Source of the DNA: Bacteroidota bacterium
Lineage (GTDB): Bacteria > Bacteroidota > Ignavibacteria > Ignavibacteriales > Ignavibacteriaceae
NCBI GenBank assembly: GCA_021793635.1
Contig: JAJYSI010000223.1
Location: forward strand, 1 to 6,014
Direction: 5' to 3'
DNA: 6,014 bases
Shown here piece after piece: positions 1 to 6,003 of this stretch. Every line of letters starts with the position of its first letter. Position 1 is the stretch's first letter. Both the position numbers and the translations under genes were made by a program. The notes under the pieces are model-generated. The model worked only from the letters and a program-made list of their open reading frames with translations. It did not search any database and was not told the DNA's origin.

Positions 1-46
1 TTAATTTAATCATTCGGAAATAAATTTAATTTTATAAATATGTTTG

Positions 47-917
47 ATGGCTGACAGAATAGAATACATAATATTTTCCGGCTTTAGTCTGCTTTTTAAA
101 ATTTGCGGTTTAAAGCTGTCAAGAAAATTTGCGACCATTTTAGCTTTTGTTTTTTATTTTATAATTCCGATTAGAAAAAATACCACAATAGAAAACCTTA
201 CCAGAGCCTTTCCAGAATACGATTTAAGGAAAATAAAAAAAAATTGCCTTCGGCAGTTATAAAAGCTTTGCAATTTCATTAGTCGAAATTTTATACCTGC
301 CATGGATGAAAAAAGAAGAAGCTTACGCCGCTGTTAAATGTCCGAATATAAGTTTTATAAAAAGTAAATACGAAGAAAAGAACGGCTTGATATTACTCTC
401 CGCTCATTTTGGAAATTGGGAGTTTATGGCTGTTTCAATTGCATTGCAAACCGGAGTTCCATTTTCTGTTGTTGTTAAAGCGCAGCGCAATACTTATGTT
501 ACCGACTGGTTAAATAAAGTAAGATGTAAATGGGGAAATAGAATTGTGCCGCTTGGAATTTCAATCAGGCAGATTTATAAAGAATTAAAAGATAAGAATG
601 TTGTTGCTATGGTTGCAGACCAGCGCGGTCCGTCAGATGGTGCAAGGGTAAATTTTTTCGGCAGAAAAGCTTCGGTTTATTCCGGTCCGACCATACTTGC
701 ATTAAAGACAGGCGCGCCGATTCTTTACGGAATAGCAATCAGACAGCCGGACAAATCATATCTTTCGGAATTCCATGAAATATGCATGGATAATTTACCT
801 GATGATAACGAAGAGAAAATTAATGAAGTAAATCAGCGCTTAACAAAATATCTTGAAGATGTAATCCGCAAACATCCGGAACAATGGCTCTGGATGCATA
901 AGAGATGGAAATATTAA
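47..917 (+). pseudogene. LpxL/HtrB-family lipid A (lysophospholipid) acyltransferase, split by a frameshift
   Basis: This enzyme family transfers an acyl chain to a lipid A precursor at the inner membrane. As read, the gene is in two pieces: 47-262 in one frame and 306-917 in another. Both frames carry family sequence. The 5' piece starts MADRIEY with a hydrophobic N-terminal segment. The region between the pieces, read in the second frame from about 243, gives IAFGSYKSF and then LVEILYLPW, typical of the family just before the catalytic domain. The 3' piece has the HX4E motif HFGNWE (His codon 405-407, Glu 420-422), then VADQRGP, and ends PEQWLWMHKRWKY, the usual C-terminus. Removing one A from the A9 tract at 235-243 joins everything into 289 residues, a normal family length, with the motif at residues 120-125. 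ATG 47 is preferred over TTG 44; no Shine-Dalgarno is evident. The GT9 gene starts 7 nt after the stop. The family call is strong, but substrate and acyl position are unknown. Whether the break is real, a sequencing error or bypassed by slippage cannot be told from the sequence. Confidence 0.85.
235..243 (+). repeat. A9 homopolymer at the acyltransferase frameshift
   Basis: Nine consecutive A residues lie exactly where the acyltransferase changes frame. The upstream frame reads on to a TAA at 260-262, while the downstream frame is open from 237. A run of eight (or eleven) A would restore one open frame. Tracts of this length are known sites of RNA polymerase slippage, replication slippage and sequencing error. 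Confidence 0.9.
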
Positions 918-924
918 ACTTTTG

Positions 925-1941
925 ATGGAAAGAATTTTAGTAATACAAACAGCTTTCATCGGCGATGCAATTTTAACTCTTCCGATGATACAAGAGCTGA
1001 AGAAGAAATTTGCAGACAGCGTAATTGACGTTGTATGCATCCCTTCCACATCGGAAATTTTTTCATCTTCACCGTCGGCAGATAACGTAATTGTGCTTGA
1101 CAAAAAAGGTAAGCATAAATCTTTATTCAGCCTTTGGAATTTCATAAAGGAATTAAGAAAAAATAATTATACAAAAATATTTTCGCCGCACCGTTCATTC
1201 AGAATCTCTTTCATCGTTATGAATTTGAATGTTAAAGAGACTTACGGATTTAGTAATTCAAGCTTCCGGCATGTTTACAAAAATCTTATTGAATATAAAC
1301 CTTCGCATCATGAAGTAAGAAGAAATCTGGATCTTATTGAATCAAACGTTTCCATGAACTGGAAGATTTTACCTCAGATTGATATTCATGATCAAACTAA
1401 AATTAAAGTTGATAAATATTTTTCTGAAACTAAGTTTAACGGAGATATAATTTCCATAGCACCCGGTTCGGTTTGGAATACCAAAAAATATCCTATTGAA
1501 TATTTGGAATCGGTTATCAAATTTTTAATTGATAATTCATTCAAAATAATTCTAATCGGAAGTGAAAAGGAAAAGCCGCTTTGCGATTTGTTAAAAGAAA
1601 AGTTTGACGGCAAAGTGCAATCCTCAGCCGGAATATTTACTCTTGTTGAAACAGTTGGGCTGCTTAAAAAGACACGGCTTCTTATCACCAATGACAGCGC
1701 ACCGACCCATTTAGGAATGTGCGCAGATATTCCTGTACTCACGCTGTACTGCTCAACAGTTCCGGAGTTTGGATTTTACCCTTACAACGGTAAAAGTACA
1801 TTTTTAAGTATTAATGATTTATATTGCAAGCCTTGCGGAATACATGGCTATGAAAAATGTCCGGTTAAAAATTTTGCCTGCGGCTATAATTTGAAGCCGG
1901 AAATTGTAATTTCTAAAATAAAGGAAATGCTTAATGATTGA
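925..1941 (+). CDS. Glycosyltransferase family 9 (heptosyltransferase-like)
   Basis: This is a 338-residue GT-B fold glycosyltransferase of the ADP-heptose:LPS heptosyltransferase (WaaC/WaaF/RfaF) family, which adds sugars to the LPS core on the cytoplasmic face of the inner membrane. The N-terminus RILVIQTAFIGDAILTLP carries the family GD motif, with Asp14 at the position of the proposed catalytic base. The nucleotide-sugar half begins at ISIAPGSVWNTKKYP (about residues 177-190) and includes TNDSAPTHLG (about 255-264), the usual donor-site signature. A Cys-rich tail (Cys301, 304, 312, 319) matches the CxPC...C pattern found in many GT9 proteins. Length is normal. ATG 925 is chosen over TTG 922 because MERILVIQ is the canonical start; no clear Shine-Dalgarno is seen. 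It sits 7 nt after the acyltransferase and overlaps the next gene by 8 nt, consistent with an envelope operon. Whether the sugar is heptose, and the exact acceptor, cannot be read from the sequence. Confidence 0.9.
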   Translation: MERILVIQTAFIGDAILTLPMIQELKKKFADSVIDVVCIPSTSEIFSSSPSADNVIVLDKKGKHKSLFSLWNFIKELRKNNYTKIFSPHRSFRISFIVMNLNVKETYGFSNSSFRHVYKNLIEYKPSHHEVRRNLDLIESNVSMNWKILPQIDIHDQTKIKVDKYFSETKFNGDIISIAPGSVWNTKKYPIEYLESVIKFLIDNSFKIILIGSEKEKPLCDLLKEKFDGKVQSSAGIFTLVETVGLLKKTRLLITNDSAPTHLGMCADIPVLTLYCSTVPEFGFYPYNGKSTFLSINDLYCKPCGIHGYEKCPVKNFACGYNLKPEIVISKIKEMLND

Positions 1942-2575
1942 AATTAAAGATGCTGATAAAATAAATATAGATACCGATTTTGAAAAGGCGATTGATAAAG
2001 CGAAAAAATTATTTTTAGAAGGGTCGGTTTTTGTTTATCCCACCGATACAATATACGGCTTTGGAGCCAATCCGTTTAATGAAGACACTGTGAAGAGAAT
2101 TGACGAGATAAAGCGGCGACCGCGCGGCAAGATGTATATTATGCTAATTAACAGTATTGAAGTACTTACCAAATACATAGAAATAAAGTCTGAGAAACAT
2201 CTGGACTTCCTGCTTGCCATTTGGCCTAATCCGGTTTCGGTTGTACTGCCGTTGAACGCTAAGACAAGTGAAATCTTAAATGAAGAAACAGCCGCATTTA
2301 GAATTCCGAATCACCGGTTCTGCCAGAAGCTTACAAGCGAGCTGGAGATGCCGCTGATATCAACAAGCGTGAACCGCAGCAGCAATCCTCCGATGGTGGA
2401 GCCAAATTTAATTATAGATGAATTTGCATCTGAAGTCAGTACAATCTTCTATACCGATAAAAAATGCTTTTATGAAGCATCGACATTAATAGATTTGAGC
2501 GACAGTGTTCCTACTCTTTTAAGAGAAGGTAAGATAAAGTTTAATGATCTAATGGATAAGTTTGAGAAATGTTAA
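1934..2575 (+). CDS. tsaC: Sua5/YciO/YrdC-family protein, likely L-threonylcarbamoyladenylate synthase
   Basis: This enzyme makes threonylcarbamoyl-AMP from threonine, bicarbonate and ATP, the first step of the t6A37 modification of ANN-decoding tRNAs in the cytoplasm. The protein has 213 residues, the short TsaC-like form without the C-terminal Sua5 domain. Visible signatures are VYPTDTIYGFGAN (34-46), the KxR motif (K60, R62), WPNPVSVVLPL (97-107), AFRIPN (121-126), the SxN motif in STSVN (S145, N147) and the closing STLIDLS...LLREGKI (183-201). The intact KxR and SxN residues favour an active synthase, but a YciO-type paralogue is not excluded. ATG 1934 overlaps the GT9 stop by 8 nt and has an AAAGGA ribosome site at 1920-1925, 8 nt upstream, so translational coupling is likely. 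The stop overlaps the M23 peptidase start by 7 nt. Its place among envelope genes looks like operon packing and not a shared function. Confidence 0.86.
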   Translation: MIEIKDADKINIDTDFEKAIDKAKKLFLEGSVFVYPTDTIYGFGANPFNEDTVKRIDEIKRRPRGKMYIMLINSIEVLTKYIEIKSEKHLDFLLAIWPNPVSVVLPLNAKTSEILNEETAAFRIPNHRFCQKLTSELEMPLISTSVNRSSNPPMVEPNLIIDEFASEVSTIFYTDKKCFYEASTLIDLSDSVPTLLREGKIKFNDLMDKFEKC

Positions 2576-3423
2576 GAAAAATTTTAGAGAAATATAGGAT
2601 AAAAGGCTTCAAAAAAATAAACAGCTTTTCTATCCTGATAGTACCAATCGGTTCTGGTGTGGAATCAAAGACGCACCATTTAACTTCGCGTAAGGCTATT
2701 CAAATTGTAAGTCTCTATACTTTAGTTGTCATATTATTAACTTTCGGAATATTCAGGCTAACGCCATTAAAGAAGATACTTGTTCATACAAGCGACGGTC
2801 TGACTCCGGAGCAGCAGAGACTGGTTGATGAACTAAATCAGAAAATGTATACTTTAACAGAAGAGCTGAACAACCTGAAAGCGACAAACCAGGATCTTCA
2901 AAATGCTATGATAAGAGGAGATTCAGCAAAAGCAGACTCGCTGCCAAAAAGAAACGGTAGTACTCAGCGCTCAAAGAAAAATCCATACGGCGGAGACATC
3001 TATTCCGTTTTTAAAGAAATTTTTCAAGAACAGTATGCATCTTCCCAAAAAATATTTTATTTTACGACTCCGTTAATTGGATTTATTAGCCGCGGCTTTA
3101 ATCCAAAAATCGGACATATGGGAATTGATATAGTTGCCAAAGTTGGTACGCCGGTTGCAGCAGCGGCAAGCGGTTATGTTGTATTTGCAGATTATACTGT
3201 TAGAGACGGATATATGATTATTATAAATCATTCTGATGGATATGTTACTGTTTACAAGCATTGTTCTGCGCTGTTGAAGAGAGCAAGAGATATTGTAACC
3301 GGAGGTGAGATAATTGCTCTAAGCGGCAATTCAGGTAAGATGACGACCGGACCACATCTTCATTTTGAAATTTGGAAAGATGGAAAGCCAATTGACCCTA
3401 AAAATGTATTAATAAATAACTGA
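2569..3423 (+). CDS. Membrane-anchored M23 (LytM-type) peptidoglycan endopeptidase
   Basis: This 284-residue single-pass membrane protein is predicted to cut peptide cross-links of peptidoglycan in the periplasm. Layout: a basic cytoplasmic N-terminus (1-42) containing FSILIVPIGSG; one membrane segment (about 43-63); a charged helical, probably coiled-coil stretch (about 80-115); a polar linker; and the M23 domain (about 165-280). The zinc and catalytic residues are all present: H183 and D187 in GHMGID, H231 in YKH, and H263 and H265 in HLHFEIW, so the enzyme should be active. The cytoplasmic FxIxIVP-type segment before the membrane helix recurs in M23 proteins encoded beside bactofilins, and in such pairs it is thought to contact the bactofilin polymer. 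The bactofilin here follows after 13 nt, supporting that pairing. ATG 2569 overlaps the TsaC-like stop; the next in-frame Met is residue 93, past the membrane segment, so no other ATG start fits. Only a weak ribosome site is visible. Confidence 0.92.
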   Translation: MLRKILEKYRIKGFKKINSFSILIVPIGSGVESKTHHLTSRKAIQIVSLYTLVVILLTFGIFRLTPLKKILVHTSDGLTPEQQRLVDELNQKMYTLTEELNNLKATNQDLQNAMIRGDSAKADSLPKRNGSTQRSKKNPYGGDIYSVFKEIFQEQYASSQKIFYFTTPLIGFISRGFNPKIGHMGIDIVAKVGTPVAAAASGYVVFADYTVRDGYMIIINHSDGYVTVYKHCSALLKRARDIVTGGEIIALSGNSGKMTTGPHLHFEIWKDGKPIDPKNVLINN

Positions 3424-3428
3424 AGGAG
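3423..3428 (+). promoter_or_regulatory. Strong Shine-Dalgarno fixing the TTG start of the bactofilin gene
   Basis: AAGGAG lies 8 nt before TTG 3437 and just overlaps the stop of the peptidase gene. The next in-frame ATG is 27 codons into the bactofilin, inside the conserved region, so the site decides for the TTG start. Confidence 0.8.
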
Positions 3429-3436
3429 ATACTAAA

Positions 3437-3841
3437 TTGAAAATCCCAGAAACGATCGTTGGAAAAGATGCAGTCACGATAATTAGTGAGGGCGTAGTAA
3501 TTGAGGGTAAGCTCATGAGCAAAGGGAATGTTAGGATAGACGGAACGGTTAACGGTAATCTGGAAGTAAGCGGCAATGTTACAATAGGGAAATCCGGATT
3601 TGTTAAAGGCGAAGTTACAGGGCAGATGATAATTCACGGCGGTAAAATTGAAGGCACACTTAGATCAAATGAAAAGATTGTACTTGAAGGAACATCAATC
3701 CTTAAGGGAGATATTTTCACCAGGATTTTAGTAGTGGAAGAAGGAGCGGTATTTGACGGCAACAGTTCAATGAGCTCGAAGGAAAAAACAAATTTATTTA
3801 ATCCTCCTGCACCTCCATCTCCGCCAAAGGATATAAAATGA
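3437..3841 (+). CDS. Bactofilin (polymer-forming cytoskeletal protein)
   Basis: Bactofilins form nucleotide-free, membrane-associated filaments from short right-handed beta-helix subunits and guide local cell-wall synthesis or remodelling. The 134-residue product has the usual plan: a short N-terminal tail (about 1-12), a beta-helix core (about 13-108) built from repeated short strands with regular Gly and Val/Ile positions (EGVVIEGKL, NVRIDGTVNGNLEV, GFVKGEVTG, GKIEGTLRS, TSILKGDI), and a disordered, Pro-rich tail ending PPAPPSPPK. The start is TTG, supported by a strong ribosome site and by the family-typical opening (ETIVGKDAVTIISEG). It follows the M23 peptidase by 13 nt, a pairing known from cell-shape modules, and overlaps the AtpZ-like gene by the 4 nt ATGA. 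Filaments probably position or control the peptidase; this is inferred from family knowledge and neighbourhood. The family assignment is secure. Confidence 0.93.
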   Translation: MKIPETIVGKDAVTIISEGVVIEGKLMSKGNVRIDGTVNGNLEVSGNVTIGKSGFVKGEVTGQMIIHGGKIEGTLRSNEKIVLEGTSILKGDIFTRILVVEEGAVFDGNSSMSSKEKTNLFNPPAPPSPPKDIK

Positions 3842-4065
3842 AATTTGAAAACCCGGATGAACAAAATGATAATTCGAACCACGGGTGGATAGTTTATCTG
3901 GGTTTAGGATCGCAGCTTGCCATAACCGTAACCGGTATGGCTTTTTTGGGATACTGGCTGGATAAAAAGTACAACACCGAGCCGTTGCTGACGGTTATCT
4001 GCTCATTTTTAGGGATAACCGTCGGGCTTTATAATTTCATCAAGACGGTATTGAAGTCAAAGTAG
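3838..4065 (+). CDS. atpZ: AtpZ/AtpI-family small membrane protein of the ATP synthase operon
   Basis: This 75-residue protein has two predicted membrane helices (about 17-40 and 49-71) joined by a short loop, GYWLDKKYNTEPLL, and a polar, Asn/Asp-rich N-terminus. The pattern of Gly-rich first helix, LD, then P...G...G in the second helix is that of the AtpZ family (F-ATPase gene 1), found at the head of many ATP synthase operons. Members have been linked to Mg2+/Ca2+ entry and to ATP synthase assembly or stability; the exact role here is unknown. The start overlaps the bactofilin stop (ATGA) and has an AAAGGA ribosome site at 3826-3831 inside the bactofilin gene, so the two should be co-translated from one mRNA. 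The AtpI-like gene begins 2 nt after its stop. Confidence 0.85.
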   Translation: MKFENPDEQNDNSNHGWIVYLGLGSQLAITVTGMAFLGYWLDKKYNTEPLLTVICSFLGITVGLYNFIKTVLKSK

Positions 4066-4067
4066 CA

Positions 4068-4442
4068 ATGTCTGAACACAAGCTGTTAAAGCTTAGCTTT
4101 ATTTTTATTTTTGTACTGTTTCTAACGGTATTTCTTCTACATTATTATTCAATAATTTCTTACGAAAACCTGTTCTCCATTTTGATAGCGGCAATATTCA
4201 CTACTGTAAATTTTGTTATTGCAGTTATTTCTATTGAATATCTTGAAAAGAAATCACCTGAATCCGCGCTTGGAAACTTTATGAAGGGGATGATGATCAG
4301 AATGGTGGTATTGATTTTGCTTATTATTTTTTCGCTCAAATTCTTGGATATAAAACAGAATAGTTTTATATTTTCAATCTTAATTTTTTATATATATTAT
4401 CTTTTTATAGAGATCATTTTTTTACTAATTCGAGAGTTTTGA
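4068..4442 (+). CDS. AtpI-like ATP synthase-associated membrane protein
   Basis: This 124-residue, very hydrophobic protein has four predicted membrane helices (about 8-25, 35-55, 74-93 and 98-120) and almost no soluble part. The loop before the third helix reads GNFMKGMMIRMVV, resembling the F-K-G-x-x-x-R segment of subunit I proteins, and the gene lies between the AtpZ-like gene and atpB, the usual atpI position. AtpI proteins are reported to help c-ring assembly. Sequence conservation in this family is low, so the call rests on topology, the single motif and position. The start ATG 4068 follows the previous stop by 2 nt without a clear ribosome site, implying coupling; atpB begins 9 nt after the stop. 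The coding sequence is notably T-rich, as expected for Phe/Ile/Leu-rich helices. Confidence 0.65.
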   Translation: MSEHKLLKLSFIFIFVLFLTVFLLHYYSIISYENLFSILIAAIFTTVNFVIAVISIEYLEKKSPESALGNFMKGMMIRMVVLILLIIFSLKFLDIKQNSFIFSILIFYIYYLFIEIIFLLIREF

Positions 4443-4451
4443 ACCTTTTTT

Positions 4452-5306
4452 ATGGCGCCGGATACGGTAAAAGCAATAACCGCAGCAGACACACTTAAAA
4501 AAACTGCAGAAAGCAACAGCGACCCGAGCTGGATTATGCATCATGTGATGGACTCAAATTCAATTAGTTTTGGACCACTCGGCAGTTTGAATTTGCCTCA
4601 CTTGCAGCTTTTCGGATTCAACATATCTATAACGCGGGACATATTTATAATGTGGTTTGTCTCCGCCGTACTTGTTATTTTGCTGCTCATTGCTGCCAGG
4701 GGTTATAAAAAATCTCTTATCCCAAAAGGATTATCAAACTTTTTTGAGGTAATAATTGATTTCGTTAAGAATGAAATTGTAAAGCCTGCAATAGGTAAGG
4801 GATATGAACCATACATGCCTTACATGCTTACGCTTTTTTTCTTTATTTTGTTTTGTAACATGTTCGGCTTAATTCCCCTGCCAAATCTAGTAGTAGTAAC
4901 CGGGAATGTTGCGGTGACGGCGTCTCTGGCAATAATTTCTTTTATAGTTATCCAATACACCGGAATGAAGCAGCACGGCGTAATGAAATATCTTAAGAGC
5001 CTTGTTCCTTCCGGTATGCCTGTAATGATAATCCCGATTATGGCGGTGATTGAGTTGATTGGACTATTTACCAAACCATTTGCATTGTGCATTCGTCTTT
5101 TTGCAAACATGGTTGCCGGGCATATTGTAATTTTCTCTCTGCTCGGTTTGATTTTTATAATGCACACAATTTATGTAGCTCCGGTTTCAGTAGGCTTTAC
5201 TTTGTTTATTGAGATGCTGGAAATTTTAGTTGCGTTAATACAAGCTTATGTGTTCACTATGCTGACGGCACTCTTTATCGGAATGGCTAAACATATTGAA
5301 CATTAA
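4452..5306 (+). CDS. atpB: F1Fo ATP synthase subunit a
   Basis: Subunit a forms the two half-channels that carry protons to and from the c-ring in the inner membrane. The protein has 284 residues, with a polar N-terminal extension (about 1-58) and several membrane helices. The essential Arg is R215 in FALCIRLFANMVAGH, and the conserved Gln of the last helix is Q264 (ALIQAYVFTML). H224, and E254 or E257, give the His/Glu arrangement seen in mitochondrial and Bacteroidota subunit a, opposite to the Glu219/His245 order of E. coli. Other landmarks are MFGLIPLP (137-144) and VTGNVAVTASLA (149-160), of Bacteroidota type. The start ATG 4452 is 9 nt after the AtpI-like stop and lacks a visible Shine-Dalgarno; reinitiation after the upstream gene is likely. 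The gene is followed by a 40-nt A-rich gap before atpE. Confidence 0.96.
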   Translation: MAPDTVKAITAADTLKKTAESNSDPSWIMHHVMDSNSISFGPLGSLNLPHLQLFGFNISITRDIFIMWFVSAVLVILLLIAARGYKKSLIPKGLSNFFEVIIDFVKNEIVKPAIGKGYEPYMPYMLTLFFFILFCNMFGLIPLPNLVVVTGNVAVTASLAIISFIVIQYTGMKQHGVMKYLKSLVPSGMPVMIIPIMAVIELIGLFTKPFALCIRLFANMVAGHIVIFSLLGLIFIMHTIYVAPVSVGFTLFIEMLEILVALIQAYVFTMLTALFIGMAKHIEH

Positions 5307-5346
5307 TTTTCAAAAAAAATAATAAAAAATACTTAAGGAGAAATAT
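5307..5346 (+). promoter_or_regulatory. A-rich translation-initiation region of atpE
   Basis: The 40-nt gap between atpB and atpE is almost all A and T, with an A8 run (5312-5319) and an A6 run (5324-5329). It ends in AAGGAG at 5335-5340, 6 nt before the ATG. Such an unstructured leader with a strong ribosome site should favour initiation. This suits subunit c, which is needed in many copies per enzyme. Enhanced initiation at atpE is known in E. coli; a similar role here is inferred. Confidence 0.6.
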
Positions 5347-5571
5347 ATGGATTTAGGATGGTTAAGCGCCGGGTTAGGTGCTGGTTTAGTAGTAATTGGC
5401 GCCGGTCTTGGAATCGGTAAACTTGCCGGTCAAGCTATGGAAGCAATGGGCAGACAGCCGGAAGCAATTGCACCTATCAGAACAGCGATGATCATTGCTG
5501 CCGCACTTATCGAAGGTATTGCATTCTTCGGATTAGTTATCTGTATTTTATTGGCATTCAAAGGCGCATAA
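5347..5571 (+). CDS. atpE: F1Fo ATP synthase subunit c (proton type)
   Basis: Subunit c is a two-helix hairpin that assembles into the rotor ring of Fo. The 74-residue protein has a Gly-rich first helix (GLGAGL, GAGLGIG), the polar loop with R36-Q37-P38, and the ion-binding carboxylate E56 in helix 2 (AALIEGIAFFG). The position equivalent to the Na+-site Gln of Ilyobacter is Ile23, and E56 is followed by Gly and Ile instead of Ser/Thr-Thr, so proton coupling is predicted. Length is normal for bacteria. The start is well supported by AAGGAG 6 nt upstream. It is flanked by atpB (40 nt) and atpF (63 nt), the widest gaps in the window, which fits separate control of its expression. Confidence 0.96.
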   Translation: MDLGWLSAGLGAGLVVIGAGLGIGKLAGQAMEAMGRQPEAIAPIRTAMIIAAALIEGIAFFGLVICILLAFKGA

Positions 5572-5583
5572 TTTATACGATTT

Positions 5584-5613
5584 TTTAAGCAGGGATAACC
5601 TGCCAATCTTAAA
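5584..5613 (+). promoter_or_regulatory. Bulged stem-loop between atpE and atpF
   Basis: GCAGG (5589-5593) and CCTGC (5599-5603) form a 5-bp GC-rich stem around a GATAA loop. TTTAA (5584-5588) can pair with TTAAA (5609-5613), extending it to 10 bp with a 5-nt bulge (CAATC, 5604-5608) on the 3' side. No T-run follows, so it is not a standard terminator. It could protect the 3' end of atpE mRNA or weakly attenuate transcription. The role is inferred from position only. Confidence 0.45.
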
Positions 5614-5634
5614 TTCTAATTAGGAATTGATTTT

Positions 5635-6003
5635 ATGATTACCGGTTTATTTTTATCGGTTTTTATACTTGCGGCTGAAGGCGGCGGAAGCATTATTGAT
5701 GTTGATCCCGGCGTTGTTTTCTGGACGGTTATAACTTTCATTATACTTCTTATTATTTTAAAGAAGTTTGCATGGAAGCCCATCTTAACTGCGCTTGACC
5801 AACGTGAAAATGCTATTCGGGAATCTTTGGAAAAAGCCGAAAAGGCAAAAGAAGAAGCCCAAAATGTATTGGTGCAAAACCAATCCAGTCTTGCAAAAGC
5901 CGAAGAAGAGTCCAAGAAAATTGTTGAACAGAGCAGGCAGTATGCTGAAAAGCTTAAAGAGCAAATCCTCCTTGACAGCAGAGACCAGGCAAGAAAAAGG
6001 TAA
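5635..6003 (+). CDS. atpF: F1Fo ATP synthase subunit b, apparently truncated or frameshifted at its C-terminus
   Basis: Subunit b is the peripheral stalk that joins Fo to F1. The N-terminus has a short hydrophobic segment (about 1-14), then IDVDPGVVFW and the membrane helix (about 27-44), followed by the hallmark FAWKPI (45-50) and LDQRENAI (54-61) and a long charged coiled coil rich in Ala, Glu and Lys. The product is 122 residues, against about 155-175 usual for the family, so roughly the last 40-50 residues, which bind subunit delta, are missing. The stop TAA 6001-6003 follows an A5 run (5994-5998). In the -1 frame the sequence reads KKVKQMV to the window edge, which could continue the helix, but only a few codons are visible. 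A second possibility is that ATG 6009 starts another gene, with the AAAGG at 5996-6000 as its ribosome site. Start ATG 5635 has TAGGA 9 nt upstream. The subunit b identity is secure; the C-terminus is not. Confidence 0.9.
   Translation: MITGLFLSVFILAAEGGGSIIDVDPGVVFWTVITFIILLIILKKFAWKPILTALDQRENAIRESLEKAEKAKEEAQNVLVQNQSSLAKAEEESKKIVEQSRQYAEKLKEQILLDSRDQARKR

Noticed and set aside
3..23. Six open codons ending in TAA could be the tail of an upstream gene.
   Set aside because: It is too short to recognise and could be chance in AT-rich sequence; the operon may well extend upstream, but this does not show it.
39..46. TATGTTTG resembles the Bacteroidota -7 promoter motif TAnnTTTG.
   Set aside because: It touches the ATG at 47, so transcription would start inside the gene, and no TTG-type -33 element is present at the right distance.
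840..1145. Minus-strand open frame of about 100 codons across the acyltransferase-GT9 junction.
   Set aside because: It lies opposite two well-supported genes, has no recognisable motif, and is a shadow frame.
3803..3815. Two CCTCC motifs (anti-Shine-Dalgarno-like) near the end of the bactofilin gene.
   Set aside because: They are explained by Pro codons of the Pro-rich tail; pairing with an upstream AGGAG is only 5 bp over a long distance.
4820..5167. Minus-strand open frame of 115 codons inside atpB.
   Set aside because: It is the complement of conserved membrane-helix codons of subunit a and shows no coding features of its own.
5612..5628. AATTC and GAATT could pair and hide the atpF ribosome site.
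   Set aside because: Five mostly A-T pairs around a 7-nt loop would be very unstable, and it competes with the better stem at 5584-5613.
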